64,000 nt of DNA from Cyclina sinensis (Eukaryota; Mollusca; Bivalvia; Venerida; Veneridae), in NCBI GenBank assembly GCA_012932295.1, contig JAAONU010000014.1, forward strand, positions 4,095,063-4,159,062, in the 5' to 3' direction. Below are positions 30,101 to 45,100 of the stretch, piece by piece. The position numbers and the translations under genes were made by a program. Below the pieces are notes generated by a model. The model was not told the DNA's origin, did not search any database, and saw only the letters and a program-made list of their open reading frames with translations. Each line of letters begins with the position of its first letter. Positions within the stretch are counted from its first letter, which is position 1.

Positions 30101-33100
30101 TTTATCAAGCTAACTTATCTAGGAACTGTTACAATGACTTGAAATGAATCTGAAATTTTCTTTCTTTTTTTTCCCACACAATGACAAAACACAGCAATGC
30201 AGAATCAACTTGTTAAACTGCAGACTGTTCGATACTAGACAGAAGAATTTCTGATGGTCTGTACATCAACACTACCTTAATGATAGCTTTTTCAGAAACA
30301 CAAATTAAACTTCAAAGTTTTTTAAAATATTCATTTGAACAAAAACATTGTTAAACAATAGATGTTCAGTAACAAGTTAGCTTACAAAACATCCATAAAA
30401 CATTTCCTTTAACAAGAGGTGAACCATGTCCCAAAAAGCTGGAACACGTGAAAATATGCAGCCATGTTTCTTTCCACCTCAGTTATAATCTGATGTTGGT
30501 ACAGTGATTTAAGGTTGTAATTAACATGCAACATCTTTCTATCACTGGAAAACAATATTATATCCTCAACAGAAAAAAAAAAGATATTTTATTTGAAAAC
30601 TGACTCTTTTTTTTCAGACACAGAGTTTCACCTATAACCATCAAGGCTGAAATATACCTTAAAACAGAATTTTTAATAATGTTTTTAGTTTGTTTTTTTT
30701 TCACTGTCAAATATCTGTCCAGAAATAATTTATCTATAATAAATATGATGATCTTTTAGTGAACCTAATGCTGTACCCTTTTAATAAGTGGTTTTACGTA
30801 GATCAATGCTAAGTATAAACCTCAAGATTTCTTCGCATTTTGTTTGGAATTTATGAACACTAGCAGGTAAGTTTCTTAATATTAGGTACTTGAGTATAGC
30901 AGATTTCAGTTGTACTCAACCTCTTTGTTCATCAAAGCCAACACATTTTATGTCAATGATACAAACTGAAGTACTTGTCCCATGAATGTTTCACCACATT
31001 TTTAATCTTTGTGTGCTTTCATCTTTTATTATCTCCAATGGAAAAATATCTAAAGAGTGCTTCAAACAGCAAATATCAACACACATAAAATACCCAAGCT
31101 GCAATTTTGAATGCAAAGTCACATACTGAAAATCAGCAAATCATTACATTTTTTTGCTTTGGAAGGTAAGGTCATAAAACCTGGTTAAAAAGCCTGTATG
31201 GAAATAAACTAAGCCCTTTTGTAATTACATACAACATTGTTATATTCCTCATACTGCAAGCAGAAATTCCGAAATGCTCTACTTGTGACAATGAGCAGTA
31301 AGTGGTTCTTACAACAAACTACTTCTTCCCTTTTTGGAGTCAGTGTACACCTAAGTTAGCATTGATCTACTGAATACAGGAGTGTATAGTGGAGCACAGC
31401 TAAATGCATGAATTTTTAAGTTCAATGCACTGCAGAACAGCAGAAAATTCCCATCATGAAGACATTGCATCAGCTATCCTTTTGCTTACAGAAAATGTTA
31501 CACATAAGGTCTCAGCACTCCTCCTTGCTGTCATTTTCTTTACAAGTCAACTTCTTCAATAATCTGAAGGTATTTCATTTGCAAATTCTGCAGCTCAATC
31601 AGACACTGACAGTAAATAACATTGCTAAGAAGTTACCTTCCTGGTTTGTGTTTACTTTTGTCATAAAACTGCCTACAAATAACACTCTTTATGACACTTC
31701 TATGAAATTTGTTGCCAAAGTGTTAGTACAGCCATTGTCTCTTAATGTAAGTTACTTCGTCTGTGAAAGAATTAAGTACTTTATGTCAGCATTCATTCTT
31801 AATGCTTTTGTTTGACAGCTCTACCTATAAGATGTCATAAGAAATACCACTGTAAATAATTATATCTGCCATTTGTTTCCTTAAATTTTTCACTTATACA
31901 AGAGGGCCAAGATGGCCCTATATCGCTCACCTGAGAATCATTGCACAGAAACATCAAAAATCAGGAAGTAGGTAAGTAGGTCAAGGTCAAGATCATCCAC
32001 AGTCAAAGATTTAATCTGGATGCAAAATTATCTAATGTTTCATTGTTGTAGCTGAACAGAAGGTCTTCTAAGAATAGGCTCTGTGACCTATTTTTTGACC
32101 CTGGATGACCCATATACAATCCCATCCTAGATCTCATCAAGACAAACATTCTGACCAAATATTAGGAAAATCCAATGGAAAATACAGCCTCTATCCCATA
32201 CACAAGGTTTTTCTAAGATTTGACCCCTTTGACCTAGTTTTTGACCCAAGATGATCCATATACAACCTCACCCTAGATTTCATCAAGACAAAACTTCTGA
32301 CCAAGTTTCATAAAGATCCAATGAAAAATACTGAATCTATCGCACACACAACGTTTTTCTAAGATTTGACCAAGTGACCTAGTTTTTGACTCCAGATGAC
32401 CCATATACAATCCCAACCTAGATCTCATCAAGACAAACATTCTGACCAAGTTTCATAAAGATCCAATGAAAAATACAGCCTCTATCGAATACACAAGGCA
32501 AATGTGAACAGACAGAGGACAGACGACAGACAGATGACAGACGACGGACATCCAGCAATCACAATAGCTCACCCTGAGCATTCCCTCAGGTGAGCTAAAA
32601 ATGGGTAACAACAGACACAAAACCATGCTGCAGACAGATTCTACTAATCAGTTTTTCAAAATGCACACTCTTGTGATGTAGTTTAGTTTAGACTCATTTA
32701 TTTTACATCGATTGCGATACAAGTTCTTACAACTTAGATTCATCACGCTCGATGACTGCTTCCTGGGTTCCATACCAGTATTCGCACAGCGGTGAGGAAT
32801 GTGAAGATCGTGAGAGAATCTCGCCTCTGACGGGATTTGAACCCGCGACCATCCGGATCCGGAGTCCTGCACTCTACCCCTGGACCACGGTGCCATCTCT
32901 CATGTGATGTACTCAATGAACTAAAAGGGAAAGGGAAGTGGAGGGTAAGGAAGGAGAACTAAAAGGGGAAGGGGAGTGGAGGGTAAGGAAGGAGAACTAA
33001 AAGGGGAAGGGGAGTGGGGGGTAAGGAAGGAGAACTAAAAGGGGAAGCGGAGTGGAGGGTAAGGAAGTAGAACTGAATGGGGAGTTGGAGTGAAGGGTAA

Positions 33101-36100
33101 GGAAGGAGAACTAAAAGAGGAAGGGGAGTGGAGGCTAAGGAAGGAGAACTAAAAGGGGAAGGGGAGTGGAGGGTAAGGAAGGAGAACTAAAAGGGGAAGG
33201 GGAGTGGAGGGTAAGGAAGGTTAACTAAAGGGGAAGGGGAGTGGAGGGTAAGGAAGGAGAACTAAAAGGGGAAGAGGAGTGGAGGGTAAGGAAGGAGAAC
33301 TAAAAGGGGAAGGGGAGTGGAGGGTAAGGAAGGAGAAGTGGAAAAATGACCTTGGAATGGAAGAGAAGATTTTTTCTTTTAAGTTTTTGGCTACCTGTAA
33401 CTGGCTCAAAATATGATATTCATTGTCTCAACAAGTTACTGCAAAGTTTGTACACTTTTCTCCGAAACTAGAACATTTAGTTCTGAACAGCCTAGGACTG
33501 TAATTATAAGCAAAAGTCTTAATTCAAAAGCTTGTAATTCAATACTCTAGAATATAAATTTTAGTATTTTTTATCTCTTAAACATCTCTAGGTGCTCAAA
33601 TTTATTATGATTAATTCACTTTTCAACAGCTTTGTACATGAAACGAACATAAACAGGTCATTCACAACTACAAGGTCAAGCGATTTCTGTATTTCAGCCT
33701 ACATAACTGTCTACAGGGGCATCCTGGTGATGGAAAACACAGAAAACTGCTTTATTTCTAACCATAAATCTTCCTTTATGAGAGAAAGAGAAATGGATCA
33801 ACTATAAAACTCATTATCTGGTCATAATGTGTAATGGTTAGTATGAAAAACCCTTGTTAGCTATTATTGAATTTCCTTTGTGTCCTAAGAGAGATGCTTG
33901 GACTGTGCCTGGCCTGCAAGTTAAAATTAATTAGAGGCACTTCTGTGTATTTGGAATCTAAATTAAGATAGCATGATGTCTTCTAACATGATTTCCTGTA
34001 TCTTTCAACACTCTTTTGGTCTTTCGAGATTTATCCCCTCACAGATCTGTCCGAAATTTGTTCTTAACTCCCTTGGTTATTAATTTGACCTGTTTTTTTT
34101 TTAAATTGCATTAGACAATGATGTATCTTACAGCAGACCTTAAAAAAAATATCAAATAAAAATCAACATTCAGAAATCAAATTACAACCTAGCATCCCCA
34201 GTTATAGCTGGTATTCCCCTAGAAAGTGGGCCAATACTTGTCTATGATTTCCATATATGCCAAGCTTATACTTCTTCAATTTCTTCTATTTGAGTTTTAA
34301 GTAATAAGTACTAGCTGAACAACACCCCCTAACAATTTCAGTCATTTTAGACAGTTGCTGACAGTGAAAGATACAGAGAACATGCTTGTTTAGCACTGTT
34401 TCGTCAGTTTAATGTCTCATCCAAAAGATAGTAATTATTACTAGTGTTAGGGGAGGGGCCAGTGTTTGAACAACCCCTTGATTACAAGTCTTACATGTTT
34501 CTACTGGACCATGATTTCACCCAAAGCCAAGGTATATGCCCTTGTCAAGTGGAACCAGAAGTTTGAAAATAGACTTAAAGTATTAAAGCATGAAAAGCTA
34601 TGCTCAAATCGATCCTGTCCAGACTGCTCAGTTTAAGCAAATCAAAGAGTACCTAGACTTTTCTGACTCCATTTTAACCAATCATTATGGTCCCATAATT
34701 TGTGTGCTCAATTTAAACCAAACAGATGCATAAATTTGCTCAGCAGTACCACAAGTCACTGTTCATGACAAAATAATCAAAAGCTGACCAGTTCCCTGGG
34801 CTGACACGAGTGATAAAACATCACACACTTGACACCTTGTATATCCCCTCTTGGCTTTTATTTGGATCTTAAATATTTATGACACAGTGCAATGCTAAAC
34901 ACACATAACCTTCACATCAAATTATATACTTTACACACTTCTTGCTTTTTTCATGGCAGTGCAATTTTTATGACTGACACACAACAGGAATTATCTCCCC
35001 TGGATAAATTAGTCCTATCTCAGCAACTTCTCACTTTATTGCCCCATAAAAACTCATAATGGAAAAACTGGTGTCTACTCAGATATACTATCTCATTAAA
35101 GCAATCCAACTGTAAATATTTGGGGAATTCATTTTAATCTCAATTTTTAAAGTAAATAAGTTTGTTATAATTTGTTACATTTTCTTTCTGAACTGGTATT
35201 GAATAAATAGTGCCAAGGACAGAGAGTGTTTTAAGTTTTGGAAAACATCCAGAACTGCAATTTTTTTTTTCTAAAATCAACGACAACTCAACATACCAGG
35301 TATGCTTTGTATCAAGATTTTAAGGGATCAGCAATAAGCCATGACATGCATTCATGAATGTCTGCAGCTGAATCCTGCTAATTTTACATTACAGGAAACA
35401 AAGTGCATCGAAACTATACAAGAAGCATACAGGAAATGGCAAATATAATAACTGCATGTTGTATCACATCCCTGCATTACAAGACAGGTTGTCATCACAG
35501 CCTATTACCCGCCCTGACAGATTCAAACTGCAATTCCAAATGTAATCAGTAAACTCTAATCTTTATCTTGTCACATTATTGTAAACAATTATTCAGGATA
35601 TTTCACAGAAGCTGAGTTTTCTAGTGGGGCGTGGAAAATTTCAAAGATAACCTAGCTACTGTGTTCATGTAATCTCACATATTATTTAGCTACTGCTAGG
35701 AGAACATAGCCTGTTAATTTATCTTCAATTATCTCAACATTCTCTTATATCTAGGCTTTTCTGCTCCACTTTCCTCCACAACAAAGCATTTTCTCTTTCA
35801 ACAATAATCTAAGAGCCACTAAGTAAAACAGATCCCACAGAAATATGTAAACTTCAACTCTGTTATGAGGTTACTGTTGAAATTTGAATTGTGGAGGTAT
35901 TTTACAAGGCAAAGTTACTTTAAATGCCGAGTCCATTCTTAAACTTCAAAGGACACGGAAATATAAACAGAGTAGAACTTGTTGGCTGTGTTATGCAAAT
36001 AATGTAGCATGTTTGCTGGGTCAGAAACAAAATATGAGAGCAAAACCGATAATGTATCCTGCACTCATTTACAAAAGCACTGAAGAAAAAGTAATTGTAC

Positions 36101-39100
36101 TAAGATCCTTCACATGCTAAGTAAAACTGATAGTCAAAAAGGTCAGGTAGAATTGCTGATGTCACTATAAACCCTGGTAGTCCAGAGCAGAAATTTAGTG
36201 CTAAACTGACCAGTTACAATTACTAAACTGAGAATACATTTTAGTATATATGCGTATAAACAATTGGGATCTAACCTTTAGGACTTTAATGTCATAAAAT
36301 TGTCTACTACCTGAACAAGTGACAGTATGATGACATAATTAGGTTACATTAAACAAATAAAAATGTTCTTATCTTTAAAAACATACTTTACAAACTTGGT
36401 GACAGAGAAATGTCACTTTTTTAAGCAGCATGTGGAAGATTTTCACTCATAAAATTTAAAACATGTAATTTAAAAGACTTTCAATAATTTATCAAATTTT
36501 GTGAAAAAGACTTTCTTTATCTCTGCAGCGCACATTACTGTAAATATTTGAATCAAGCCGTCAAAAAATTATATTCATATCTTAACAGCGAAATTATGAC
36601 CTGTATGAAGGACTTGAGATAAAAATTTCATTATTCACAGCCTTTGTTCTTTGCTTTTAACAGAGATCACTTTATCGATATAACAGGTCACCTATTATAG
36701 TAATATACCCGGCCTGCAGTTATTGTCGACAACTTTCACTATCTTTACAAGATCTTTCAACCCCAAAAAGTATAATTTCCATTCCTCATGCTGGTTTTAA
36801 ACAAAGATATCAGATTTTAGTGTTAAAGTTGCGACTATATACTGACCTCACCTCACCAAAGCAAAGTTACTGTTACTGTACAAAATACCAGGATCAACAG
36901 TGTTTCATTTAAATGCTGATCATTTTGACAGAATGATAGATGCCCGGCTAATTAGCATTCAGAATATGCAAAATAGTCACCCAGCCTGTGATATATAAAG
37001 AGTTTACATGACAACATACACCTAAATATTTTTTAAGGACTTTTGAGAGAAAAGTCTTTAAAAACACACTGCCTGACTTCTTTCTCAAAAAAAAAAACCT
37101 GTGACTATTTGAGTTTGATGGAGTGTCAACTCAATAAAATAGAAAGGATGTCTTTTCAACCCAAAGCTTAAAATCCAAATCCTATACTTAAATTTCACTT
37201 TCTACTCTCAACTGTTGTAAACGTTGCTGTACACTAGCTTTTCCCTTGTAAAAACCAACTTGTCCTGAATATCAGTTGTAGGAAAGTGAGGACAAAATAA
37301 CTGGTCTAGAGTTAATTTTCTCTATACAAATTTGGCAATGAGTGATGAGCTGGGAGTGTTATAGTTCCTTGTTAGGGTATTCATTACTGTTTTTCTAATG
37401 GAACCATGATGCTCTTAATTGCTGGGTCATTTGTCATCTTTTGGCCAGATTCTGTCAGGACCCGAGTTTCTTTAGAAACTTAAACTACACAGCCAAATAA
37501 AGTATGAAATATGTAACCTGGTGTATAAATAATGAAGCACTCTGACTTTTTATATCCTTTCCACATACATATATTTTTGCATAAAACTGCCTCTATATTG
37601 TACTAGCTCTGGCAAGGATTATAAACTATACAAAATGAATTCAAACGTGTAAATAAACTAATTTACAGCTTATGAAGTGCCATGACTTCAGTTTGATTAA
37701 AAAATCGTTAAATAATGAAACATACTAATTAAATGTTATAACATTTGTAGTATCTAGTAAAATCAATATTATTTAATGATTTAAGCCCTTCTACTTTCAG
37801 TGCACATTGTTCTATATGCAGATTGCCTTGGAACATGAACTGATCTTATTGTCAAGTCAAACACTCAAATAAATTCACAAAATTTATAGACAGGAATGAA
37901 ACTCCAAAGGATAAATGACACCTCATAAAACTCTGAAGCACTCCATGAGGTGCTGTTTCCAGTGTTGACAAGAGGGGTCTATAAATTGTCTTGGTAATGA
38001 GTAATACCTCTTTGAGTGCAGACTTATAATTACACTGTATTTCACCACTCACATATATGACAACAATAATTTCTAGTTTTGATACATAATTGATGACCGC
38101 CACTAATGGTCAAGCTACACATGACACATGGTCAACCATCCCTGAGAATGTTTACTTTGTCCACTGCGAATAATTGGAGACTGGTGAATTATTTATATTA
38201 ACTATTCTGACTGACACTGAAATTCCTAAAATTCTATGGCCGTACATAAATATTAATATCTTTAGTCACTTTAAATTATATTTATATTTAATATTAGAAT
38301 AGTTATTTGAATTATTCAAACTTAATTGTACATAATAATGTTAAAGGTCCTCAGGGTGCAGATAAACACCCCAAGGAATCTCACCTCTTTCTTGAAGTGC
38401 TGGAGAAACAATTTAGACCTAATGTTTTGGGTTGGGCAACCAACTGCAGATAATTAAGTCCTTACATAAGGTATTCTGGTGATCATGAACACTTGACTCT
38501 ATTTAGACTTAGGCAAATACAATGTCTCAAAAAGTAAAGATTCATGTTTGTTTTTTTGGTATTTTTCCTAGTAAAAGTTGGTTAATTAAAAATAAAAATC
38601 GCAAAAAGAAAAGAAAGAAGATTTACACTATTGAGTAGAAATAATTTTATTTTTCCTAATTAAATTTGGTTCATTCAATCCAAACTAATATTTCCCCTAT
38701 GAGTTTGTTTAATCAGTGGATTATAGATGTAACTCATCAAATTAAAGATATGTATCAAGAAAAATGAGACAACAAGAAATATAAACAATCTATTAGCAGA
38801 CAAATAACAAGCAAGTATTCCCCTGACACATACCACCTGACAGGCAATATTAAATGAATGTTGCCATCAACAGGACATATCAAAACAATTTATCACAAGA
38901 TAGAAACAATAAATTTCAAGGTGGGTGGGGGTTGAGGGAGTGAAAACATTCTTCCTGACATTATTGTATAAAGAAGCACTCTGATAATTGGACAGTTTTA
39001 GCTTCCCCATTCCAAATAATTGCAATTTATTCATCCTCTCTCCCACCTGACCCCCTCCCCCTTTTTTTTTATATTAAGGATTAAAAATACTAAATTTTTG

Positions 39101-42100
39101 TATAGATCGAAACAGGAACCACACACATTTGCTTTGAAATTTACATTTTCAATCACATTCAAATTAGCAATCACACTTACATTTTAAAGATATATATAAG
39201 TAAATAAAGTATGGAAAGTACACTGCTTTGTGTGTGATGCTTCAACTTCATATAGTAACAGGAGCCGGTCAAACCGGGTGATGCTCCCCGAATAGGTTTT
39301 GGACACAGAATAGTGTGTCCATAAAGTCTTTGCCAAATTCAGCATAAAGATATTATGTTATTGGTAAGTGCTGAAAAAGGTTAAAACTGTTTAAATATGC
39401 AATGAAGAATGTAAGACAGTTACCATTTTATTCTTTATTTTTCTATCAACTCAGACAGTGGCAGTCCTATCCAGACAGTGTCATGGTCACTGAAGTAGGC
39501 TGGTGACAGGTAAACTAGAGGTTTTTGATACCTCTTGTAGATTCAGAGTTATGTCCCAGACAAAGTTCAAAGTGTTAAAATGAACAAAGGGCAATAACTC
39601 AAAAATTAGGCAATGCAGAGTTATGGTTCTTATGCACTGCACTTCTACTCAATAAGATCTATCAACCTACAAAGTTTCTTGTTGATACTTCTTTTAGTTT
39701 CAGAGTTCTGTCACGGACAAGAAAATACGGATGGACAGACAGACTTACTGACATACGGACGGACATACGGACGGACAAAGCGGCCACTATATGCTCTCCC
39801 TTAAAACTGAAGTTCCATGATCATAATACGATGACTGTCAGATTATTTATAAATTACAGAAAGCTACATATAAAGGAATAACTGTCGTGCGGCACTTCAG
39901 CAAACGAAAATGCAAATTTTCAGAGTAAAATTTTTCCCTCAATCCATCATTTCATTAATATGGACGTCTCAGAGTGATTTATTTCCAATCTTGATCATAA
40001 AATGTGACGGCAATCGTCAGTGTGTCATGCTGATTTCAGTATAACAGAAGCATTCTAGCGTATGAAAAATTCGAATTCATGCGGAAACGTAAGCTTATCG
40101 CATACAAAATGCAGCATACACACAATGGCTAATGATATCAAATGTGCACCCTAAATTTATATTTAGTTGATTCATTGAAGCAATAATACATTTATACTTG
40201 GTTTAAGATTGTTTTTTCCCCAAGCATTCATTGATTTTGAATTATAGAGCTGAAAGTAAGCTGGTTATCAATTATCTTTTAAAAGATAAATATCCAACCA
40301 TGATACTAAGAAACAGTAGACAGAATTTACAAATACACTTACAAAAAAAAAAAAAAGGTACTGCAATATGCAATATAGCTAGCAAGCCCTTTCAAGCACA
40401 ATTAATTTTGAAGATGTAACTAATTAAAAGATTCTTTGCTCTTTATTGATCTTGTAGGAAAAAACAAAAAAAAAAAGAATGGGGAAAACATAACTAATCA
40501 ACAATCACATGCATAGCACTGCCAGACCAGCGGGAAGTCAGAAAGCAACTGCTGTTTTTTTCTGCAAAAGCATAATGATATTCACAGAGGTGCCTGTTGA
40601 TAGATAACTCAATGCACAGCTTTTGACTTTCACTCTTAATGTGTGCATGGACTGTTCGAATTTTTTCCCAAAAGTACCTGGTAATGATCGAAACTGCCTT
40701 TTTTCCATCCTTATTTTACCAGATCAAAAAGAACTTATCATAGAATTTTTTCTTTTTCTTTTCTGTAAAAAAGCATTTTCAAGCAGTGATGCTAACATAA
40801 GAATGTTTTTTTGTTTTTTGTTTTTTTTTAAATATGATTAAACAGTATGGAAGCTTTTTAGAAGTCATTACATAATAATTTACAAGGCTTATATATAAAA
40901 CCTTCACTAGGTGAAAAAATCCCTTAAAATGTTTTCTGCAACAGAACATTACTGAACAGCTCTAATTATATTGTCGCTTTCGGATTTTCCAAAATGATAA
41001 CATACTGGTACAGTATTACTCAAAATAATCATTTTAATCTTAATGATCTTATAATCTGTTCAGTTTAATCTTAATAATCATAGCAAAAATGACGAATGAT
41101 GGTATTTTAAAGAAGATCTGAAATGTTAATGTTATTTTCACCTATATTTATAAGAGCAAAATTACCAATCCCTTTTTTTCAAGCCCAATGAATATGTCAA
41201 AATTAATTGACCCTAAATTACTTTGCTCTTCAATGCACTTCAAATGGGAAATTTTTTTCGAGAAGAAAATATGTGAGTCAACAAAGAAAACATCTTTTGT
41301 TACTTGGTGAAATTATTTATTTCCTGTGGAATAAGATATGCAAGGAAGAGAGGGTTACATTAGAGCAATGGTTAAGCTTTTTCTTAGGTGTTGGTCTAAG
41401 TTGGTATGGTCATGCAATCTAATCATTTGTTTGTCTGTAACTGAATACTTAAATAGAAAATGTGACAAATACAAATCATGTAATAAAATAATTTCTTATG
41501 TCCTCATTTTGTGTCATTCTTGAATGAATATCAAATATTTAGATGCATTTTTCAGGTGCAGCCTGCGTTAAGACTTACTACATCATGTACAGCAAAAATA
41601 ACAGTGATGACTAAGTTACCTTGACAACATAAATTTCTAAGAGTTCTTTTTTTCCTTTTAACTATTCTGTAAATCAAAAGTGTACTACAACATTACAGAC
41701 TTGTAATATTCAAAACAGCAAAATCTGAGTATTTCAGGTCATTCAGTCAAACTGTAAATAAGAAACAGTCATCTATTCAGTGTTAATGTTATTACAACCC
41801 CATCCATGAACTTTCACAACACAGCATCAGCCAAGCTGTTCACTTCACTAAAACTGGCTAATTCAACAAAAGACATTTAACACTTGGCTGGTGACCATAT
41901 CTGGTCAAATGATAGTGTCCACTTAATAATGATCAGCAGATAATGACAGCTGCCTTGCATGCTGGTAACATGATCAACAACAACTTGGCACACCGACACG
42001 AGTCCACCAACACCCGTCTTAAAATGTCACACTCAACGGTGAACATTATCGCACATAAAAGTCAGTAACATTTTAAAGATATAGTTATGAACTGCAAATC

Positions 42101-45100
42101 AATCAGGCCGTATCAAACTGACCTTAGGCTTCAGAAACTTTTAGATCAAAACATTTGATACCTTCATCGAAAAGCAGAGTAGTTTCGGGTAATTTAAAAA
42201 CTTCGTTATCTCAAAGGTGATCTAAGTGTGTTTGGAAGGACATATCTAGAATGATATATTTTGTGGTAAAAGCCGTGAATGTACTACTGGCTCCCCATGT
42301 CAAATGACTGTAGTCAATTATCTAAATTATTGTAGTGAAATGAATCAACAATAAAGAATTTTTACCACGTATAATTATAATAATTACAGTTTGAACATAT
42401 ATTATGGGTATACTGATAAATTTCTGTATTTGACAAACACACATTCATTATTCTTTTAAGGAATGTGATTTTTTAGAATTTTTAATATACATTTTACCCT
42501 ATATAGTACTTCATTAGTGTCCATTACTTTTTCACTAAAATACTTTTTGGTATGACACATTCAACCTGACCTGTGATATCAACAAATAAATGTACTTGAA
42601 ATCTACTAAAGTACACATCAAACTCTGCTTCTTTTTCCATTCCAAAAAATCTGAAACACATTTGAACAGATCTGAAATAATTATTATTCAAAATGGCCTT
42701 TTTGACTATGAATTAAAAAACCCAATCAATATAGTCTGCTGTCTTAGGCCTAAGCCTTTCTTCAATGCTTACACAAAGGACTTTAAAAATATTGTCATGT
42801 TCTTGGGATGTACATTACTGATAACATTTAAAAATTTGTCAGCAATATTTAGTGAATAAATCCACATAATCAATCCTGAGGCGTTATAAATATATTTCTA
42901 GATCAATATTTAAAATATGGAGTGAATCTTTTATCTTGGAGGTATAAGCACCCTTGCCCGCAATTCAATTCCTTAAGTAAATAAGGTTTTCATCGAAACC
43001 AATTTGTCGATAACAAGTCTTTCAAGCTGGATAAAATGTGTACAAAAACTGAAATGAAATGAAATGTGTCACTCAAGTTATATCAACAAAAGTATTTTGC
43101 AAGAAAGAAAACATAAAATTACAAAAAAGAATATTATTCACCCTATAACAAATAGTTTGACACAACAGCAAATGACAAACTTGTGTTCTGGCTCTTAAAG
43201 TAAGATTACTAGAATTAATGCAAAGGAGAAAATTGTGAAAGTTATGACTTTGTTTATATTTTATTCCTCTTTTATGGTTTTACCACTACATATACATAAT
43301 ACGTACATTTTGAAAACTGAAATATATATGTCTAGATCAGTTTAATGTTTCATAATCAAAACATGCTCTACAAAAAACTAAGATGCAAAGTATTTCAATA
43401 AACTTAGAAATTAAAAATATAAAATAAAATGATGTTCAAATTTTGTCTTTATGTCGCAATTCCTTATTAATAATTAATACGGCAAATAGGCTTTTTTGTA
43501 ATAGAAACAACATTATTGCATACTAAATTTTCAGATCTGTATTAAAGTGTACACATTTTTAATCTGCTTATTATGTTTGTAACCCATAGAAAATTGTTTA
43601 AAATATAACTTTGCAGTGTGTTTATATGTGTTTGAGGGGGAAAACAAGGGAGGAGGGGGTATTAAAATTACAAACAGATAACAGACAAACATTTTGACAA
43701 CACTAATTACATATACCTTATATAGAAGTGGCATATTGAGACTGCGATCAATAAAAAGTAATTTAATGGTACAATTAATTTCATATGACAATATCCATAA
43801 CCTTAGTGTATTTTTTGGCAGTATTCAAACTACTATCATTTAATTAGCAATTATACATGCCACTTTAAAGAAAATCTCAGACAAATTATATGTGATATCA
43901 TTCATTAAAATAAATTCAGTTTTGTAAGCAGTGTGCATGCTAGGGTGTGTGGGGGGAGGCTGGAATAATCCGCAAAATTAATGTATGAAGTATTAAACGT
44001 GTCTATCAACTTTATTACATAATAAGATAATTCAATTAATTCAGTAGGGCTTTCAGGAAACCATAAATAAAAATAGACTTGAAATAGCCATAAAATAAGA
44101 TTAATTTAATCATAGAAATAAAGCCATGAGAATTTCAGACAGATGAGGGACAAAGCAATGGTTGGATTAACTAATTGATAACCTCAAGTAGTCTGAATGA
44201 TAAGTTTGAAAGAATTTGAGATATCACTAATACTTCTAAATTCAAAGTCCTTTCACAAAGTGTTAATCCTAGTTTTAAGCCTGTAAATAGGAAATCATAG
44301 AAATGAAAAATGGGGGTGTCAGACTAGGTTACAATTTTATCTACTAGTATATCTAAGTAAAGCCTTTGACTTCATTGTATAAAGTTATTTACTGTTGAAG
44401 CCACTGATTTATAAACTAACAAATTTTAAATGGTTCATATGACATATCTGCTGTATAATGTAGATACTTTGTTTAGGAAGTAATAGATATTTTGTGAATA
44501 AATATTTTTGTTATGACATATGATTACATTACAGCTGAGTCACAGCCCATTGAAGTTTTTAAACAATGCCATTCTTTCCTTACTAAATTTAGAAGAACAG
44601 TGCCTTGAGATCTGTCAAGCACTAAAAGTTACCATGAGAATTTTCATTTCTTGCAATACCCCTGGATAAAGTTATTTGTAAACTTAGTTTTCAAAACAGT
44701 CACAAGACCAAATCAAATCTTATCTTCTTTCGTTGTTAGTTTTGCTTAAACGTAACTATGGAAACAATAAGAACAATAACTTAGCATAAAGATTTTTTAC
44801 ACAGATAAAAGTATCAGTTTTTGTGGTAAGCGGGGGAATGAAAATAAAAATGCAAATGTATTACATACACACATTTAGTGGATTTTTTTTTTTAAATATA
44901 GCATGAAATTTTAGAAGGACCCTGCAAATTCTCTAAAATTTTCTATACAAACAAAAATGTAATTGGTAATCTAGCCGAACTTTTCAAAATGGATAATTCG
45001 TTAGATTTTAATTGAGTGACACGAAATCTGATCCAATAATTTCCTATTTGTTTGGTGATATTTTGAGCTAGATTTGCCCGATAATATGCAAAAACCTTCA

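Noticed and set aside
31456..31815. 119-codon open frame in the intron
   Set aside because: The translation is low-complexity, without domain, splice context or codon bias. It is expected by chance in 41 kb.
32820..32898. A tRNA gene on the minus strand
   Set aside because: It has good A and B boxes, but the segment is followed by a body shared with two other copies and does not fold as a clean cloverleaf. It is a SINE head.
32919..33336. Coding sequence in the proline/serine-rich open frame on the minus strand
   Set aside because: The frame is only a translation of the 38-bp minisatellite.
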